Source: an uncultured Devosia sp.
GTDB lineage: Bacteria; Pseudomonadota; Alphaproteobacteria; Rhizobiales; Devosiaceae
Direction: 5' to 3'
DNA length: 64,000 nt
Assembly (NCBI RefSeq): GCF_963517015.1
Contig: NZ_CAUQDV010000001.1
Span: 248,001-312,000 of the forward strand
Shown here: positions 52,425 to 60,606 of the stretch, piece after piece
Position numbering within the stretch: the stretch's first letter is position 1
Layout: every line of letters begins with the position of its first letter
Program-made: the position numbers and the translations under genes
The notes under the pieces: generated by a model
The model's input: the letters and a program-made list of their open reading frames with translations, nothing else
What the model was told of the DNA's origin: nothing
Databases searched by the model: none

Positions 52425-53368
52425 ACTCTTCTGAGCCGAACTTCTTCGATCATGTGGCTCTTGCCCTTCTTGAGGATAAGGTCAGCGCGGCCGCGTGTCG
52501 GCAGGACGTTGTCGACCAGATTGGGCAGGTTCACCTGGCGCCAGACCATGCGGCCGAACTCGCCTGCTTCCACCTCGCTCATTTCCGCGAAGCGGCGGAA
52601 GAAGGAAGTCGGGTCCTTGAAGGCGGTTTCGCGCAGGCGGAAGAAGCGCTCCATGAACCAGGCTTCGAGATCGTCATTGTCGGCGTCGATGTAGATCGAG
52701 AAATCGAGAAAGTCCGAAGCAAAGAGAATGGGTTTGCCATCGCGCGGCAATTCGCCGGGCTGGAGAATGTTGAGCCCTTCGACGATCAGGATGTCCGGCC
52801 GGTCGACCGTGACTTCGCTGCCCGGCACGACGTCATAGACCAGGTGCGAATAGACCGGCACCTGCATCTGGCCCTTGCCCGATTTCACATCGGAGAGGAA
52901 CTGGACAAAGCGCGCGCGATCATAGCTTTCGGGAAAGCCCTTGCGCTCGAGAATGCCGCGCTTGGTCAGCTCGGCATTGGGATGGAGGAAGCCATCGGTG
53001 GTCACCAGAGCGACCTTGGGGCTCGATGGCCAGCGCTGCAGCAGCGCCTGCAGGATGCGCGCCGTGGTCGACTTGCCCACCGCCACCGAACCGGCCACGC
53101 CGATAATGAAGGGCACCTTCTGGTCGGGCGTTTCGAGGAAACGCGTCGAGACATTGTGGAGGCCCTGGATGGCTTCCACGTAAAAGGACAGCAGGCGCGT
53201 CAGGGGCAGATAGACCTCTTCGGCCTCTTCGAGCGAGATCGGATCGGAGAGCGTGCGCAGCCGGGCAATGTCTTCCCGCGTCAGCGTCATCGGCTCGTCG
53301 GCGCGCAGGGCGCTCCATTGCGCCTTGGTGAAATGATGATAGGGCGCGAGCACCGGACGCTTGGCCAT
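52421..53368 (-). CDS. coaA: Pantothenate kinase (type I)
   Basis: 315 residues, first step of coenzyme A synthesis. P-loop GVAGSVAVGKSTTAR, TTDGFLHPNAEL, YDRARFVQFLSDVKSG, and the C-terminal WRQVNLPNLVDNVLPTRGRADLILKKG. Overlaps hisE by one base (TGATG), last gene of the his unit. Confidence 0.97.
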   Translation of the reverse strand: MAKRPVLAPYHHFTKAQWSALRADEPMTLTREDIARLRTLSDPISLEEAEEVYLPLTRLLSFYVEAIQGLHNVSTRFLETPDQKVPFIIGVAGSVAVGKSTTARILQALLQRWPSSPKVALVTTDGFLHPNAELTKRGILERKGFPESYDRARFVQFLSDVKSGKGQMQVPVYSHLVYDVVPGSEVTVDRPDILIVEGLNILQPGELPRDGKPILFASDFLDFSIYIDADNDDLEAWFMERFFRLRETAFKDPTSFFRRFAEMSEVEAGEFGRMVWRQVNLPNLVDNVLPTRGRADLILKKGKSHMIEEVRLRRV

Positions 53369-53685
53369 CAGTTCTGTTCCGTCCGCGCAGCTTTTTCCGC
53401 CAGACCCGACTGGGCCGTGCGCGCATTGAGTTCGGCCATCACCTCGCTCAGCGGCAGCTCGGCCGCCTTGAGCACGACCAGCAGATGATAGAGCACGTCG
53501 GCCGATTCCTTGATCAGTTCGGCGCGATTGCCCGTGACGGCGGCGATCACCGCTTCGGTGGCTTCCTCACCCAGCTTCTGCGCGCATTTTTCCATGCCGC
53601 GGCCAATCAGCTTGGCGGTATAGCTTTCGTCGGGCGACGCGGCAGCACGGATGGCAATGCGCTGTTCGAGTTCATCAAGGGTCAT
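53368..53685 (-). CDS. hisE: Phosphoribosyl-ATP pyrophosphatase
   Basis: 105-residue all-alpha MazG-like enzyme, second step of histidine synthesis. EEATEAVIAAVTG and DVLYHLLVVLKAAELPLSEVMAEL hold the metal-binding acidic residues. GAGGAG ribosome binding site. Separated from hisF by a repeat of 142 bp, so transcription may be reduced at that point before hisE-coaA. Confidence 0.95.
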   Translation of the reverse strand: MTLDELEQRIAIRAAASPDESYTAKLIGRGMEKCAQKLGEEATEAVIAAVTGNRAELIKESADVLYHLLVVLKAAELPLSEVMAELNARTAQSGLAEKAARTEQN

Positions 53686-53705
53686 TGAAGGCTCCTCATC
53701 CTCGA

Positions 53706-53777
53706 TGTCATCCCGGCCTTGAGCCGGGATCCATCTTGAGATCTCAGGATGGACCCCGGCTCAAGGCCGGGGTGACA
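53706..53777. repeat. Inverted repeat of the GTCATCCCGG type between hisF and hisE
   Basis: Arms TGTCATCCCGGCCTTGAGCC and its near-complement ending GGGGTGACA, around a central pair of ATCC/GGAT arms. Elements of this kind are frequent in many proteobacterial genomes. A related shorter copy is at 59571. Confidence 0.8.
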
Positions 53778-53827
53778 CCGTGTTTGGGGCAGCTTTAGAG
53801 CAAAGCCGAATTGACGTCATCACGACC

Positions 53828-54625
53828 TTAGGCAGCCGGGTCCATCCGCACGGCAACACCATGCTCGCGCATATAGGCCTTGGCCTGCGGGATGGTGAAG
53901 GTGCCGAAGTGGAAGATCGAAGCAGCAAGGACCGCGCTGGCATGACCCTCGGTCACACCATCGACGAGATCCTGCAGCTTACCGACACCGCCCGAGGCGA
54001 TGACCGGAACTTCCACTTCATCGGCAATGGCGCGGGTCAGCTTGAGGTCAAAGCCTGACTTGGTGCCGTCGCGATCCATGGATGTCACCAGCAATTCGCC
54101 AGCGCCGCGCTCGACCATGCGGGCGGCAAATTCCACCGCGTCGATACCGGTCGGCTTGCGCCCGCCATGAGTGAAGATTTCCCATTCGGAGCGATTGTCG
54201 CCACCGACCTTTTCCGTCAGGCGCTGCTTGGCATCGACCGAGACGACGATACATTGATTGCCGAACTTGTCGGCAGCGCGGGCGATGAAATCGGGATCGG
54301 AAACTGCGGCGGAATTGATCGCCACCTTGTCCGCACCGGCCAGCAGGAGCTTTCGGATATCCTCGATCGAGCGAACGCCACCGCCCACGGTCACCGGCAT
54401 GAAGCAGTGCTCGGCGGTCCGGGCCACGACGTCAAAAATCGTGTCGCGGCCTTCGTGGCTGGCGGTGATGTCGAGGAAGGTCAATTCATCGGCGCCGGCC
54501 GCATCATAGGCGATGGCAGCCTCGACCGGGTCACCGGCATCGATCAGGTCGACGAATTGCACGCCTTTCACCACGCGGCCACCGGCCACGTCTAGACAGG
54601 GGATCAGTCTTGTCTTGAGGGTCAT
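53828..54625 (-). CDS. hisF: Imidazole glycerol phosphate synthase cyclase subunit
   Basis: 265-residue TIM barrel forming IGP and AICAR with HisH-supplied ammonia. Catalytic Asp in LIPCLDVAGGRVVKGVQF, CIVVSVDAK, and SMDRDGTKSGFD. ATGA overlap with hisA. Preceded in the same unit by hisB, DUF2628, hisH and hisA. Confidence 0.98.
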   Translation of the reverse strand: MTLKTRLIPCLDVAGGRVVKGVQFVDLIDAGDPVEAAIAYDAAGADELTFLDITASHEGRDTIFDVVARTAEHCFMPVTVGGGVRSIEDIRKLLLAGADKVAINSAAVSDPDFIARAADKFGNQCIVVSVDAKQRLTEKVGGDNRSEWEIFTHGGRKPTGIDAVEFAARMVERGAGELLVTSMDRDGTKSGFDLKLTRAIADEVEVPVIASGGVGKLQDLVDGVTEGHASAVLAASIFHFGTFTIPQAKAYMREHGVAVRMDPAA

Positions 54626-55353
54626 TTTGATCCCTTCAGAAGCGCCAATGCTTCACGTGAATCAATCCGTCCGTCATAGAGCGCGCGGCCGGAGATGGCG
54701 CCTTCGAGCACCTGGGCGTCGGGCTGGGTCATGCGGGTGATGTCGTCCATCGAGGCAAGACCGCCCGAGGCGATCACCGGGATGGAGGTGGCGCGGGCCA
54801 GTTCCAAGGTGGAATCCCAGTTGATGCCGGCCAGCACGCCGTCACGGTCGATGTCGGTATAGATGATGGCGGCAACGCCGGCGCCTTCGAAACGCCTGGC
54901 CAGTTCGATGACCGACAGTTCCGAGGTCTCGGCCCAGCCTTCCACCGCGACCATGCCACCACGGGCGTCGATGCCCACCGCGACCTGGCCAGGCCACTTG
55001 CTTGCAGCCTCTTTCACCAGCGCCGGATCGCGCACGGCGACGGTGCCGAGAATGACGCGGGCGAGGCCTTTGTCGAGCCAGCTTTCGATATGGCCAAGAT
55101 TGCGAATGCCACCGCCGAGCTGAACGGGGAAGTTCACGGTCTTGAGAATGGCATCCACCGCCGCGCCGTTGACGCTCTCGCCGGCGAAGGCGCCGTTGAG
55201 ATCGACGACGTGGAGATAGTCGAAACCCTGGTCTTCGAAGCTCTTCGCCTGGGCGGCCGGATCGTCATTGAAGACGGTGACCTGTTCCATGTCACCAAGC
55301 TTGAGGCGCACGCATTGGCCGTCCTTGAGGTCGATGGCGGGAAAAAGGATCAC
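54622..55353 (-). CDS. hisA: Phosphoribosylformimino-5-aminoimidazole carboxamide ribotide isomerase
   Basis: 243-residue TIM barrel. FPAIDLKDGQCVRLKLGDM, QLGGGIRN and YTDIDRDGVLAGINWD with catalytic Asp residues. Starts at GTG overlapping the hisH stop (GTGA); the frame is open far upstream but the family start is clear. A one-mismatch copy of the 14-base word encodes part of IDSREAL near the C-terminus. Confidence 0.97.
   Translation of the reverse strand: MILFPAIDLKDGQCVRLKLGDMEQVTVFNDDPAAQAKSFEDQGFDYLHVVDLNGAFAGESVNGAAVDAILKTVNFPVQLGGGIRNLGHIESWLDKGLARVILGTVAVRDPALVKEAASKWPGQVAVGIDARGGMVAVEGWAETSELSVIELARRFEGAGVAAIIYTDIDRDGVLAGINWDSTLELARATSIPVIASGGLASMDDITRMTQPDAQVLEGAISGRALYDGRIDSREALALLKGSK
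54650..54663 (+). repeat. Repeated word GCTTCACGTGAATC, one-mismatch copy
   Basis: Inside the 3' end of hisA, read as D-S-R-E-A. Confidence 0.6.
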
Positions 55354-55997
55354 GGTGTCCACCTCAGGAAATTGTCGATCAGTTTGAGGCCCAGTGCCTG
55401 CGATTTTTCCGGATGGAACTGGGTGCCGAAGATATTGTCGCGGCCGACGCAGGCGGTCACCGGGCCACCGTAGTCGGTGGTAGCGATGCAGGTGTCGGGC
55501 GTCTCCGTGACGAGATGGTAGGAATGGACGAAATAGGCGTGCAGCCCATCGGGGCCGTCGGCAATACCGTCCAGCAGGGCATGGGGCTGCGTCACGACAA
55601 TCGTGTTCCAACCCATGTGCGGGATCTTCAGCGACGGATCGCTGGTCTTGATCTTTTGCACCGCGCCGGGGATCCAGCCCAGGCCCGGGGTCACGGTCTT
55701 TTCGCGGCCTTCGCTGGCCAGCAATTGCATGCCGACACAGACGCCGAGGAATGGCACACCACCGCGAATGACGCGTTCTTCGAGCACGTCGACCATGCCC
55801 GCCACCGCGTCGAGCCCGGCCTTGCAATCGGCAAAGGCGCCGACGCCGGGCAGCATGATGCGATCGGCCTGACGCACGCGATCGGGATCATTGGTGACGT
55901 CCACGGTGATGCCGAGCGGCGTGGCCATGCGCTCGAAGGCCTTCTTGGCCGAGTGCAGGTTGCCGGCGCCGTAATCGATAATGGTAACAAGGCTCAT
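55350..55997 (-). CDS. hisH: Imidazole glycerol phosphate synthase glutaminase subunit
   Basis: 215-residue class I glutamine amidotransferase. Nucleophile Cys in FLGVCVGMQLL, His-Glu in GTQFHPEKS, N-terminal TIIDYGAGNLHS. Overlaps DUF2628 (ATGA) and hisA (GTGA). Confidence 0.97.
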   Translation of the reverse strand: MSLVTIIDYGAGNLHSAKKAFERMATPLGITVDVTNDPDRVRQADRIMLPGVGAFADCKAGLDAVAGMVDVLEERVIRGGVPFLGVCVGMQLLASEGREKTVTPGLGWIPGAVQKIKTSDPSLKIPHMGWNTIVVTQPHALLDGIADGPDGLHAYFVHSYHLVTETPDTCIATTDYGGPVTACVGRDNIFGTQFHPEKSQALGLKLIDNFLRWTP

Positions 55998-56341
55998 TTC
56001 AGGGATTCCAGCAGGGCGAGGTCGTCGCTTGAGGCCAGGCGATTGTTGCGAAAGCGCCAGCCGCGCCAATGGAGGCCATGGCGGCGCAGGCTGGAGGCAG
56101 CGAGGCCGAGCCAGAACGCCACGAGAAGATAAAGCGCGAAAGCGGCATCGCCACCAATCACCCGCGACAGCAGCACCAGCACGACAAGCTTGATTGCCCA
56201 GGCCAGGCATTCCAGCCACAGCCCGTGGCGCAGCAGGAAGACCGGCGGCAGCAAGGCGGCCAGCCAGGAGAAACTCTCCGGGATCACCGCAGGCAGATCG
56301 GGCCGACCCGGCTGGGGGTCATAGATGGCGTAAAGGGTCAT
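55994..56341 (-). CDS. DUF2628 membrane protein in the his operon
   Basis: 115 residues: hydrophilic N-terminus (TLYAIYDPQPGRPDLPAVIPE), two transmembrane segments, and a basic tail RRHGLHWRGWRFRNN. DUF2628 genes sit between hisB and hisH in many alphaproteobacteria. Role unknown. Begins 80 bp after hisB. Confidence 0.83.
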   Translation of the reverse strand: MTLYAIYDPQPGRPDLPAVIPESFSWLAALLPPVFLLRHGLWLECLAWAIKLVVLVLLSRVIGGDAAFALYLLVAFWLGLAASSLRRHGLHWRGWRFRNNRLASSDDLALLESLK

Positions 56342-56421
56342 GGCGCTTCCATACCGGTTGCGGCAGCACTTAGAGCAAAAAGGCCAGGTGTGGAAGGGAC
56401 CGTGCCCCTTCCGGGCGGACG

Positions 56422-57009
56422 CTAGAGCGTGCCCTTGGTGCTGGGTACGCGATCGGCTGCACGCGGATCGATCTCCACCGCCTCGCGCAGGGCGCGGGCC
56501 ACGGCCTTGAACATGGACTCGGCCAGATGGTGGTTGTTGTCGAAATAGAAGTTCTCGATATGCAGCGTGATGCCGGCATTGATCGCGAGAGCCTGGAAAA
56601 ACTCGCGGAACAGTTCGGTGTCGATGTCACCGATCTTGCCTTGCGAGAACTCGGCCTTGAAGACCAGGAAGGCGCGGCCGGAGACGTCCAGCGCGGCGCG
56701 CGTCAGCGTGCCGTCCATGGGCAGGTCGCAGCTGGCGTAACGGCGGATGCCCTTTTTGTCGCCCAGCGCTTCGCGGATCGCCTGGCCCAGCGCAATACCG
56801 ACATCTTCCACCGTGTGGTGGAAATCGATGTGCAGGTCGCCCTTGCAGGTCACATCCATATCTATCAGCGAGTGGCGGGAAAGCTGGTCCAGCATATGGT
56901 CGAAAAAGCCGACACCGGTCTTCATCGCATGGGTGCCGTTGCCATCGAGATTGATCGAGACGGAAATCTCGGTCTCATTGGTCTTGCGGGCAATCTTTGC
57001 GGTGCGCAT
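56422..57009 (-). CDS. hisB: Imidazoleglycerol-phosphate dehydratase
   Basis: 195 residues, manganese enzyme of histidine synthesis. Metal-binding motifs FFDHMLDQLSRHS, DFHHTVEDVGIALGQA and NNHHLAES. I use the second ATG because GGAG lies nine bases ahead of it, whereas it abuts the first ATG (57018). Monofunctional dehydratase without the phosphatase domain of E. coli HisB. Divergent from hslV. Confidence 0.97.
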   Translation of the reverse strand: MRTAKIARKTNETEISVSINLDGNGTHAMKTGVGFFDHMLDQLSRHSLIDMDVTCKGDLHIDFHHTVEDVGIALGQAIREALGDKKGIRRYASCDLPMDGTLTRAALDVSGRAFLVFKAEFSQGKIGDIDTELFREFFQALAINAGITLHIENFYFDNNHHLAESMFKAVARALREAVEIDPRAADRVPSTKGTL

Positions 57010-57145
57010 CGGCGTCATCTCCGGAACTTACGCGGCTGACTAGCAGATACTCTGCTTCCCGTGAAGATTGGGTTGAGGGCGCAAGGCGTTGCAATCGTCG
57101 TCAGCAGACCTAAATATTACTCAACAGTTCGGAGTATCTCCCCAA

Positions 57146-57706
57146 ATGAGTGATAGCAATTTTCCCGGCTGGCACGGGACAACGATCGTTTCCGTGCGAA
57201 AGGGCAACAAGGTCGTGGTGGCGGGCGATGGCCAGGTCTCCATGGGCCAGACCGTGATGAAGCATGGCGCCAAGAAGGTCCGGCGCCTCGCCGGCGGCAA
57301 GGTGATCGGCGGCTTCGCCGGTTCCACCGCCGATGCCTTCACGCTGTTCGAGCGTCTGGAGGCCAAGCTGGAACAATATCCCGATCAGCTGATGCGCGCT
57401 GCGGTCGAGCTGGCCAAGGACTGGCGGACCGATCGCTACCTGCGCAAGCTCGAAGCCATGATGATCGTGGCCGACAAGAAGGACACGCTGGTGCTCACTG
57501 GCAATGGTGACGTCCTCACCCCTGACCACGGCGTGATCGCGATTGGCTCGGGCGGCAATTACGCCCATTCAGCTGCCCTGGCCCTGCATCAGGCGACTGA
57601 GCTCGATGCCGAGGATGTCGCGCGCCGTGCCATGAAGATCGCAGAGGAAATCTGCGTCTATACCAATGGCAATGTGACGGTCGAAACCATCGAGCTGGAC
57701 AAATGA
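57146..57706 (+). CDS. hslV: HslV protease subunit (ClpQ)
   Basis: 186-residue threonine protease of the HslUV proteasome-like complex. The nucleophile is the N-terminal Thr exposed by cleavage before TTIVSVRKGNKVVVAGDGQ; GGFAGSTADAFTLFERLEAKLE follows. GGAG about 11 bases before the ATG. No clear RpoH promoter found in the 136-bp divergent region. Overlaps the GNAT gene by ATGA. Confidence 0.97.
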   Translation: MSDSNFPGWHGTTIVSVRKGNKVVVAGDGQVSMGQTVMKHGAKKVRRLAGGKVIGGFAGSTADAFTLFERLEAKLEQYPDQLMRAAVELAKDWRTDRYLRKLEAMMIVADKKDTLVLTGNGDVLTPDHGVIAIGSGGNYAHSAALALHQATELDAEDVARRAMKIAEEICVYTNGNVTVETIELDK

Positions 57707-58203
57707 GCCACGCGATCCGGCGGCTGACCGGCGATGATGTCGATGCCTATCGCGCCATCAGGCTCGAGGCATTGACCGTATCGCCCGAGTCCTATGCGAG
57801 TTCGCCGGAAAGCTTTGCGCAGCGCTCGACCCAGTCGCTGCGTGAGCAGCTGGGGAAAATGGCGTTTTTCGGCGTCATCGATACGACCGGCCAGCTTGCC
57901 GGCATAGCGGCCTTTGGGCGCGACGAGGGCGAGCGCGAAACCCACCGCGGCTGGCTGCTGCAGGTCTATGTGCAGCCCGCCATGCGCGGCACCGGGGCGT
58001 CCCTCGCTCTGGTCGATGCAGTAGTCGAGCACGCCCAGACCGAAGTGATCCAGATTCACCTAATGGTTGGCGCGCATAATGCGCCGGCCATCCGGCTTTA
58101 TGAAAAGGCGGGGTTCGCCATCTATGGCACCGACCCCCGCTGCCTCCACGTGAACGGTCGATATATCGACGAACACATGATGGTGCGCTTCCTGGACCGC
58201 TGA
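57703..58203 (+). CDS. GNAT acetyltransferase between hslV and hslU
   Basis: 166-residue Gcn5-type N-acetyltransferase: IRRLTGDDVDAYRAIRLEAL, acetyl-CoA loop VQPAMRGTGASLALVDA (Q/R-x-x-G-x-G/A), and NAPAIRLYEKAGFAIYGTDP. Substrate unknown. Coupled to hslV by ATGA and 35 bp before hslU, so made with the protease, and could modify HslUV or its substrates (inference). Confidence 0.9.
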   Translation: MSHAIRRLTGDDVDAYRAIRLEALTVSPESYASSPESFAQRSTQSLREQLGKMAFFGVIDTTGQLAGIAAFGRDEGERETHRGWLLQVYVQPAMRGTGASLALVDAVVEHAQTEVIQIHLMVGAHNAPAIRLYEKAGFAIYGTDPRCLHVNGRYIDEHMMVRFLDR

Positions 58204-58238
58204 GGTCCAACAGCAAGGCACCACGGAAAGTGACAAAA

Positions 58239-59549
58239 GTGACTGAAACCAATTTCTCTCCGCGCGAGATCGTTTCCGAGCTCGATCGCAATATCGTGGG
58301 CCAGAACGACGCCAAGCGCGCCGTGGCCGTCGCGCTGCGCAATCGCTGGCGCCGGCAGCAGCTTTCTCCCGAGTTGCGCCGCGAGGTGACGCCCAAGAAT
58401 ATCCTGATGATCGGGCCGACCGGCGTCGGCAAGACCGAGATTTCGCGCCGTCTGGCGCGCCTGGCGCAAGCGCCTTTCATCAAGGTGGAAGCCACCAAGT
58501 TCACCGAAGTGGGCTATGTCGGCCGCGATGTCGAGCAGATCATCCGCGACCTGGTCGAGGCTGGCATTACCGTACTGCGTGATCGTCGCCGTGCCGATGT
58601 GCAGGCGCAGGCCCATGCCAATGCGGAAAACCGCGTGCTCGATGCCCTGGTCGGGACTTCGGCGACGCCATCGACCCGCGACTCTTTCCGGAAAAAGCTG
58701 CGCAACAACGAGATCGACGACAACGAGATCGAGCTCGAAATGCAGCCCGCGCCCAATACCGGTGGCTTTGAAATCCCCGGCATGCCCAATGGTGGCGTCG
58801 GCATGATCAACCTGTCCGACATGTTCAAGTCGGCGATGGGTGGTCGCGGGGTCAAGCGCAAGATCAAGGTCAAGGATGCCTATGAGCCGCTGATCGCCGA
58901 AGAGGCCGACAAGCTGCTCGACCAGGAAGCGCTCAAGCACGAAGCCATCGAGCTGGTGGAAAACCATGGCATCGTCTTCATCGACGAGATCGACAAGGTG
59001 GCCCATCGCGAAGGCGGGGCACAGGGCGGTCCATCGCGCGAAGGGGTGCAGCGGGACCTGTTGCCACTGATCGAAGGCACGACGGTTTCGACCAAGTATG
59101 GTCCGGTCAAGACCGACCATATCCTGTTCATCGCCTCGGGCGCCTTCCATGTGTCGAAGCCCTCCGATCTTCTCCCGGAACTGCAGGGCCGCCTGCCGAT
59201 CCGGGTCGAGCTCAAGGCCCTTACCCGCGAGGATTTCATCCGCATCCTCAACGACACCGACGCCAGCCTCATCAAGCAATATGTGGCGCTGATGGGCACG
59301 GAGGGCGTAACGCTGGACTTTACCCAGGACGCAATCGAGGCCATTGCCGACGCGGCCGTGCGGGTCAATGACTCGGTGGAGAACATCGGCGCGCGGCGCC
59401 TGCAGACGGTGATGGAGCGGCTGGTGGAAGACATCAGCTTCGAAGCCCCGGACAAGCAGGGCCAGACGATCAAGATCGACGCCGCCTTTGTCGCCGACAA
59501 GGTCGGTGAATTGAGCAAGGATCAGGATCTGAGCAAGTTCGTATTGTAG
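58239..59549 (+). CDS. hslU: HslU ATPase subunit (ClpY)
   Basis: 436-residue AAA+ unfoldase. Walker A GPTGVGKTE at 59-67, Walker B IVFIDEIDK, intermediate I-domain between them, and the C-terminus ending SKFVL that docks into HslV. A GTG with GGAAAG eight bases upstream gives the usual MTETNFSPREIVSELD start; an earlier GTG (58230) is the alternative. The residue before IVGQ is Asn where Phe/Tyr is more common. Confidence 0.97.
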   Translation: MTETNFSPREIVSELDRNIVGQNDAKRAVAVALRNRWRRQQLSPELRREVTPKNILMIGPTGVGKTEISRRLARLAQAPFIKVEATKFTEVGYVGRDVEQIIRDLVEAGITVLRDRRRADVQAQAHANAENRVLDALVGTSATPSTRDSFRKKLRNNEIDDNEIELEMQPAPNTGGFEIPGMPNGGVGMINLSDMFKSAMGGRGVKRKIKVKDAYEPLIAEEADKLLDQEALKHEAIELVENHGIVFIDEIDKVAHREGGAQGGPSREGVQRDLLPLIEGTTVSTKYGPVKTDHILFIASGAFHVSKPSDLLPELQGRLPIRVELKALTREDFIRILNDTDASLIKQYVALMGTEGVTLDFTQDAIEAIADAAVRVNDSVENIGARRLQTVMERLVEDISFEAPDKQGQTIKIDAAFVADKVGELSKDQDLSKFVL

Positions 59550-59570
59550 GGTACAGACTTGCCACTTACT

Positions 59571-59605
59571 CGGTGTCACCCCGACCCTGAGCCGGGATGA
59601 CACCG
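59571..59605. repeat. Palindromic repeat between hslU and the XRE regulator
   Basis: Arms CGGTGTCACCCCG / CGGGATGACACCG, one mismatch, around ACCCTGAGC. Convergent-gene spacer; a shortened form of the GTCATCCCGG repeat at 53706. May stop transcription from both sides. Confidence 0.72.
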
Positions 59606-59630
59606 TGGGTGGGGAAAGGGATGGTCAGCC

Positions 59631-59999
59631 CTACCGCTTCCGCCCGCTTCGCTTCACCAGCTCGTCGCGCAGAAACCGCAGGTCTTCCACTTCCAGCCGG
59701 CCGATGTCGTCCCGCAGTCGATTGGTCAGCTCCGTCGCCTCCGGCACCAGTCCGCCCGTATCGATGGTAACCTTAGGATCGCTCATTTCGGCGAGACGCT
59801 GCAATTCCTCGGCCTCGTCCCAGATGACGTTGAAATAGGTGATCATCCGGTGCAGCAGGAAGCCGGTCGGCTTGCCGCGCTTGCCATGCTCAAGCGCCGA
59901 GAGATAAGCGCTCGAGACATTGAGCGCGGCTGCCATGTCTTTCAGCGAGATGCCGCGCGCCTCGCGCAGCTCCCGGATTTTTGCGCCCAGGGGCGTCAT
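59631..59999 (-). CDS. XRE-family helix-turn-helix regulator
   Basis: 122 residues with an HTH_3 domain at about 6-60 (LGAKIRELREARGISLKDMAAALNVSSAYLSALEHG) and a C-terminal helical tail ending in KRSGRKR. Typical of the small regulator found next to Smr genes in rhizobia. Overlaps the Smr gene by ATGA. Targets unknown. Confidence 0.87.
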   Translation of the reverse strand: MTPLGAKIRELREARGISLKDMAAALNVSSAYLSALEHGKRGKPTGFLLHRMITYFNVIWDEAEELQRLAEMSDPKVTIDTGGLVPEATELTNRLRDDIGRLEVEDLRFLRDELVKRSGRKR

Positions 60000-60583
60000 G
60001 CGCGGCGCAGGCGCACATACCACGCCCCCTCTCCACCATGGCCGCGCGACGCTACGCTCCAGCCCGAAATCATCGAAGACAGGCTCGGCTCGCTCAGCCA
60101 GATCGGCAGCATGGTGCGCAATACGCCGCGCTGGGTCATGGCCGCCACATAGTCATTGTCGGTCTTGGCGCCCTTGCCGGTAATGACCAGAACGGTGCGA
60201 TCACCACGCGAGAAGCGCGCATGGATGAAGCGATGCAGGGCGCCCCGCGCCTCGTCCTGGGTCATGCCGTGAAGATCGATGCGACCATCGATCTCGATGC
60301 GGCCGCGACTGACCTTGCGATGGATGGTCGGATCGACGGCCTTTTCGGGCAGCGACGCCGAGGGCAGGGGTGCCTGATAGGGCGGCAGGAAGGGCTTTTG
60401 CGGTGGCTTGCGCCGTGGCGGCGCCTTGGTCACCGGCTCGGGCGGCGGCTCTGCCACGGGCATGGGCAAGGGGACCGAACCAAATTTGAGCAGGCCCTTG
60501 CGCCGCAGGGGATCCACTGTCGAGGCGACAGTGGTCCACAGGTGGAAGTCGTGCGGCAGGCGCTTGTGGTCACGCTTGGACAT
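59996..60583 (-). CDS. Smr domain protein
   Basis: 195 residues: Pro/Lys-rich N-terminal half and an Smr nuclease-like domain from about 100 with IDLHGMTQDEARGALHRFI, HARF, and ITGKG. Related Smr proteins cleave DNA or mRNA on stalled ribosomes. Part of a minus-strand string with the Tim44-like gene upstream (23 bp gap) and the XRE gene downstream. The ATG at MSKRDHKRLP is used. Confidence 0.9.
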   Translation of the reverse strand: MSKRDHKRLPHDFHLWTTVASTVDPLRRKGLLKFGSVPLPMPVAEPPPEPVTKAPPRRKPPQKPFLPPYQAPLPSASLPEKAVDPTIHRKVSRGRIEIDGRIDLHGMTQDEARGALHRFIHARFSRGDRTVLVITGKGAKTDNDYVAAMTQRGVLRTMLPIWLSEPSLSSMISGWSVASRGHGGEGAWYVRLRRA

Positions 60584-60606
60584 AGGCAGTCTGCCGCAGA
60601 CGCTGG

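Noticed and set aside
57010..57145. RpoH promoter for hslV
   Set aside because: The best candidates (GTTGAG, CTTCCC) lack a paired CCTATAT-like element at correct spacing.
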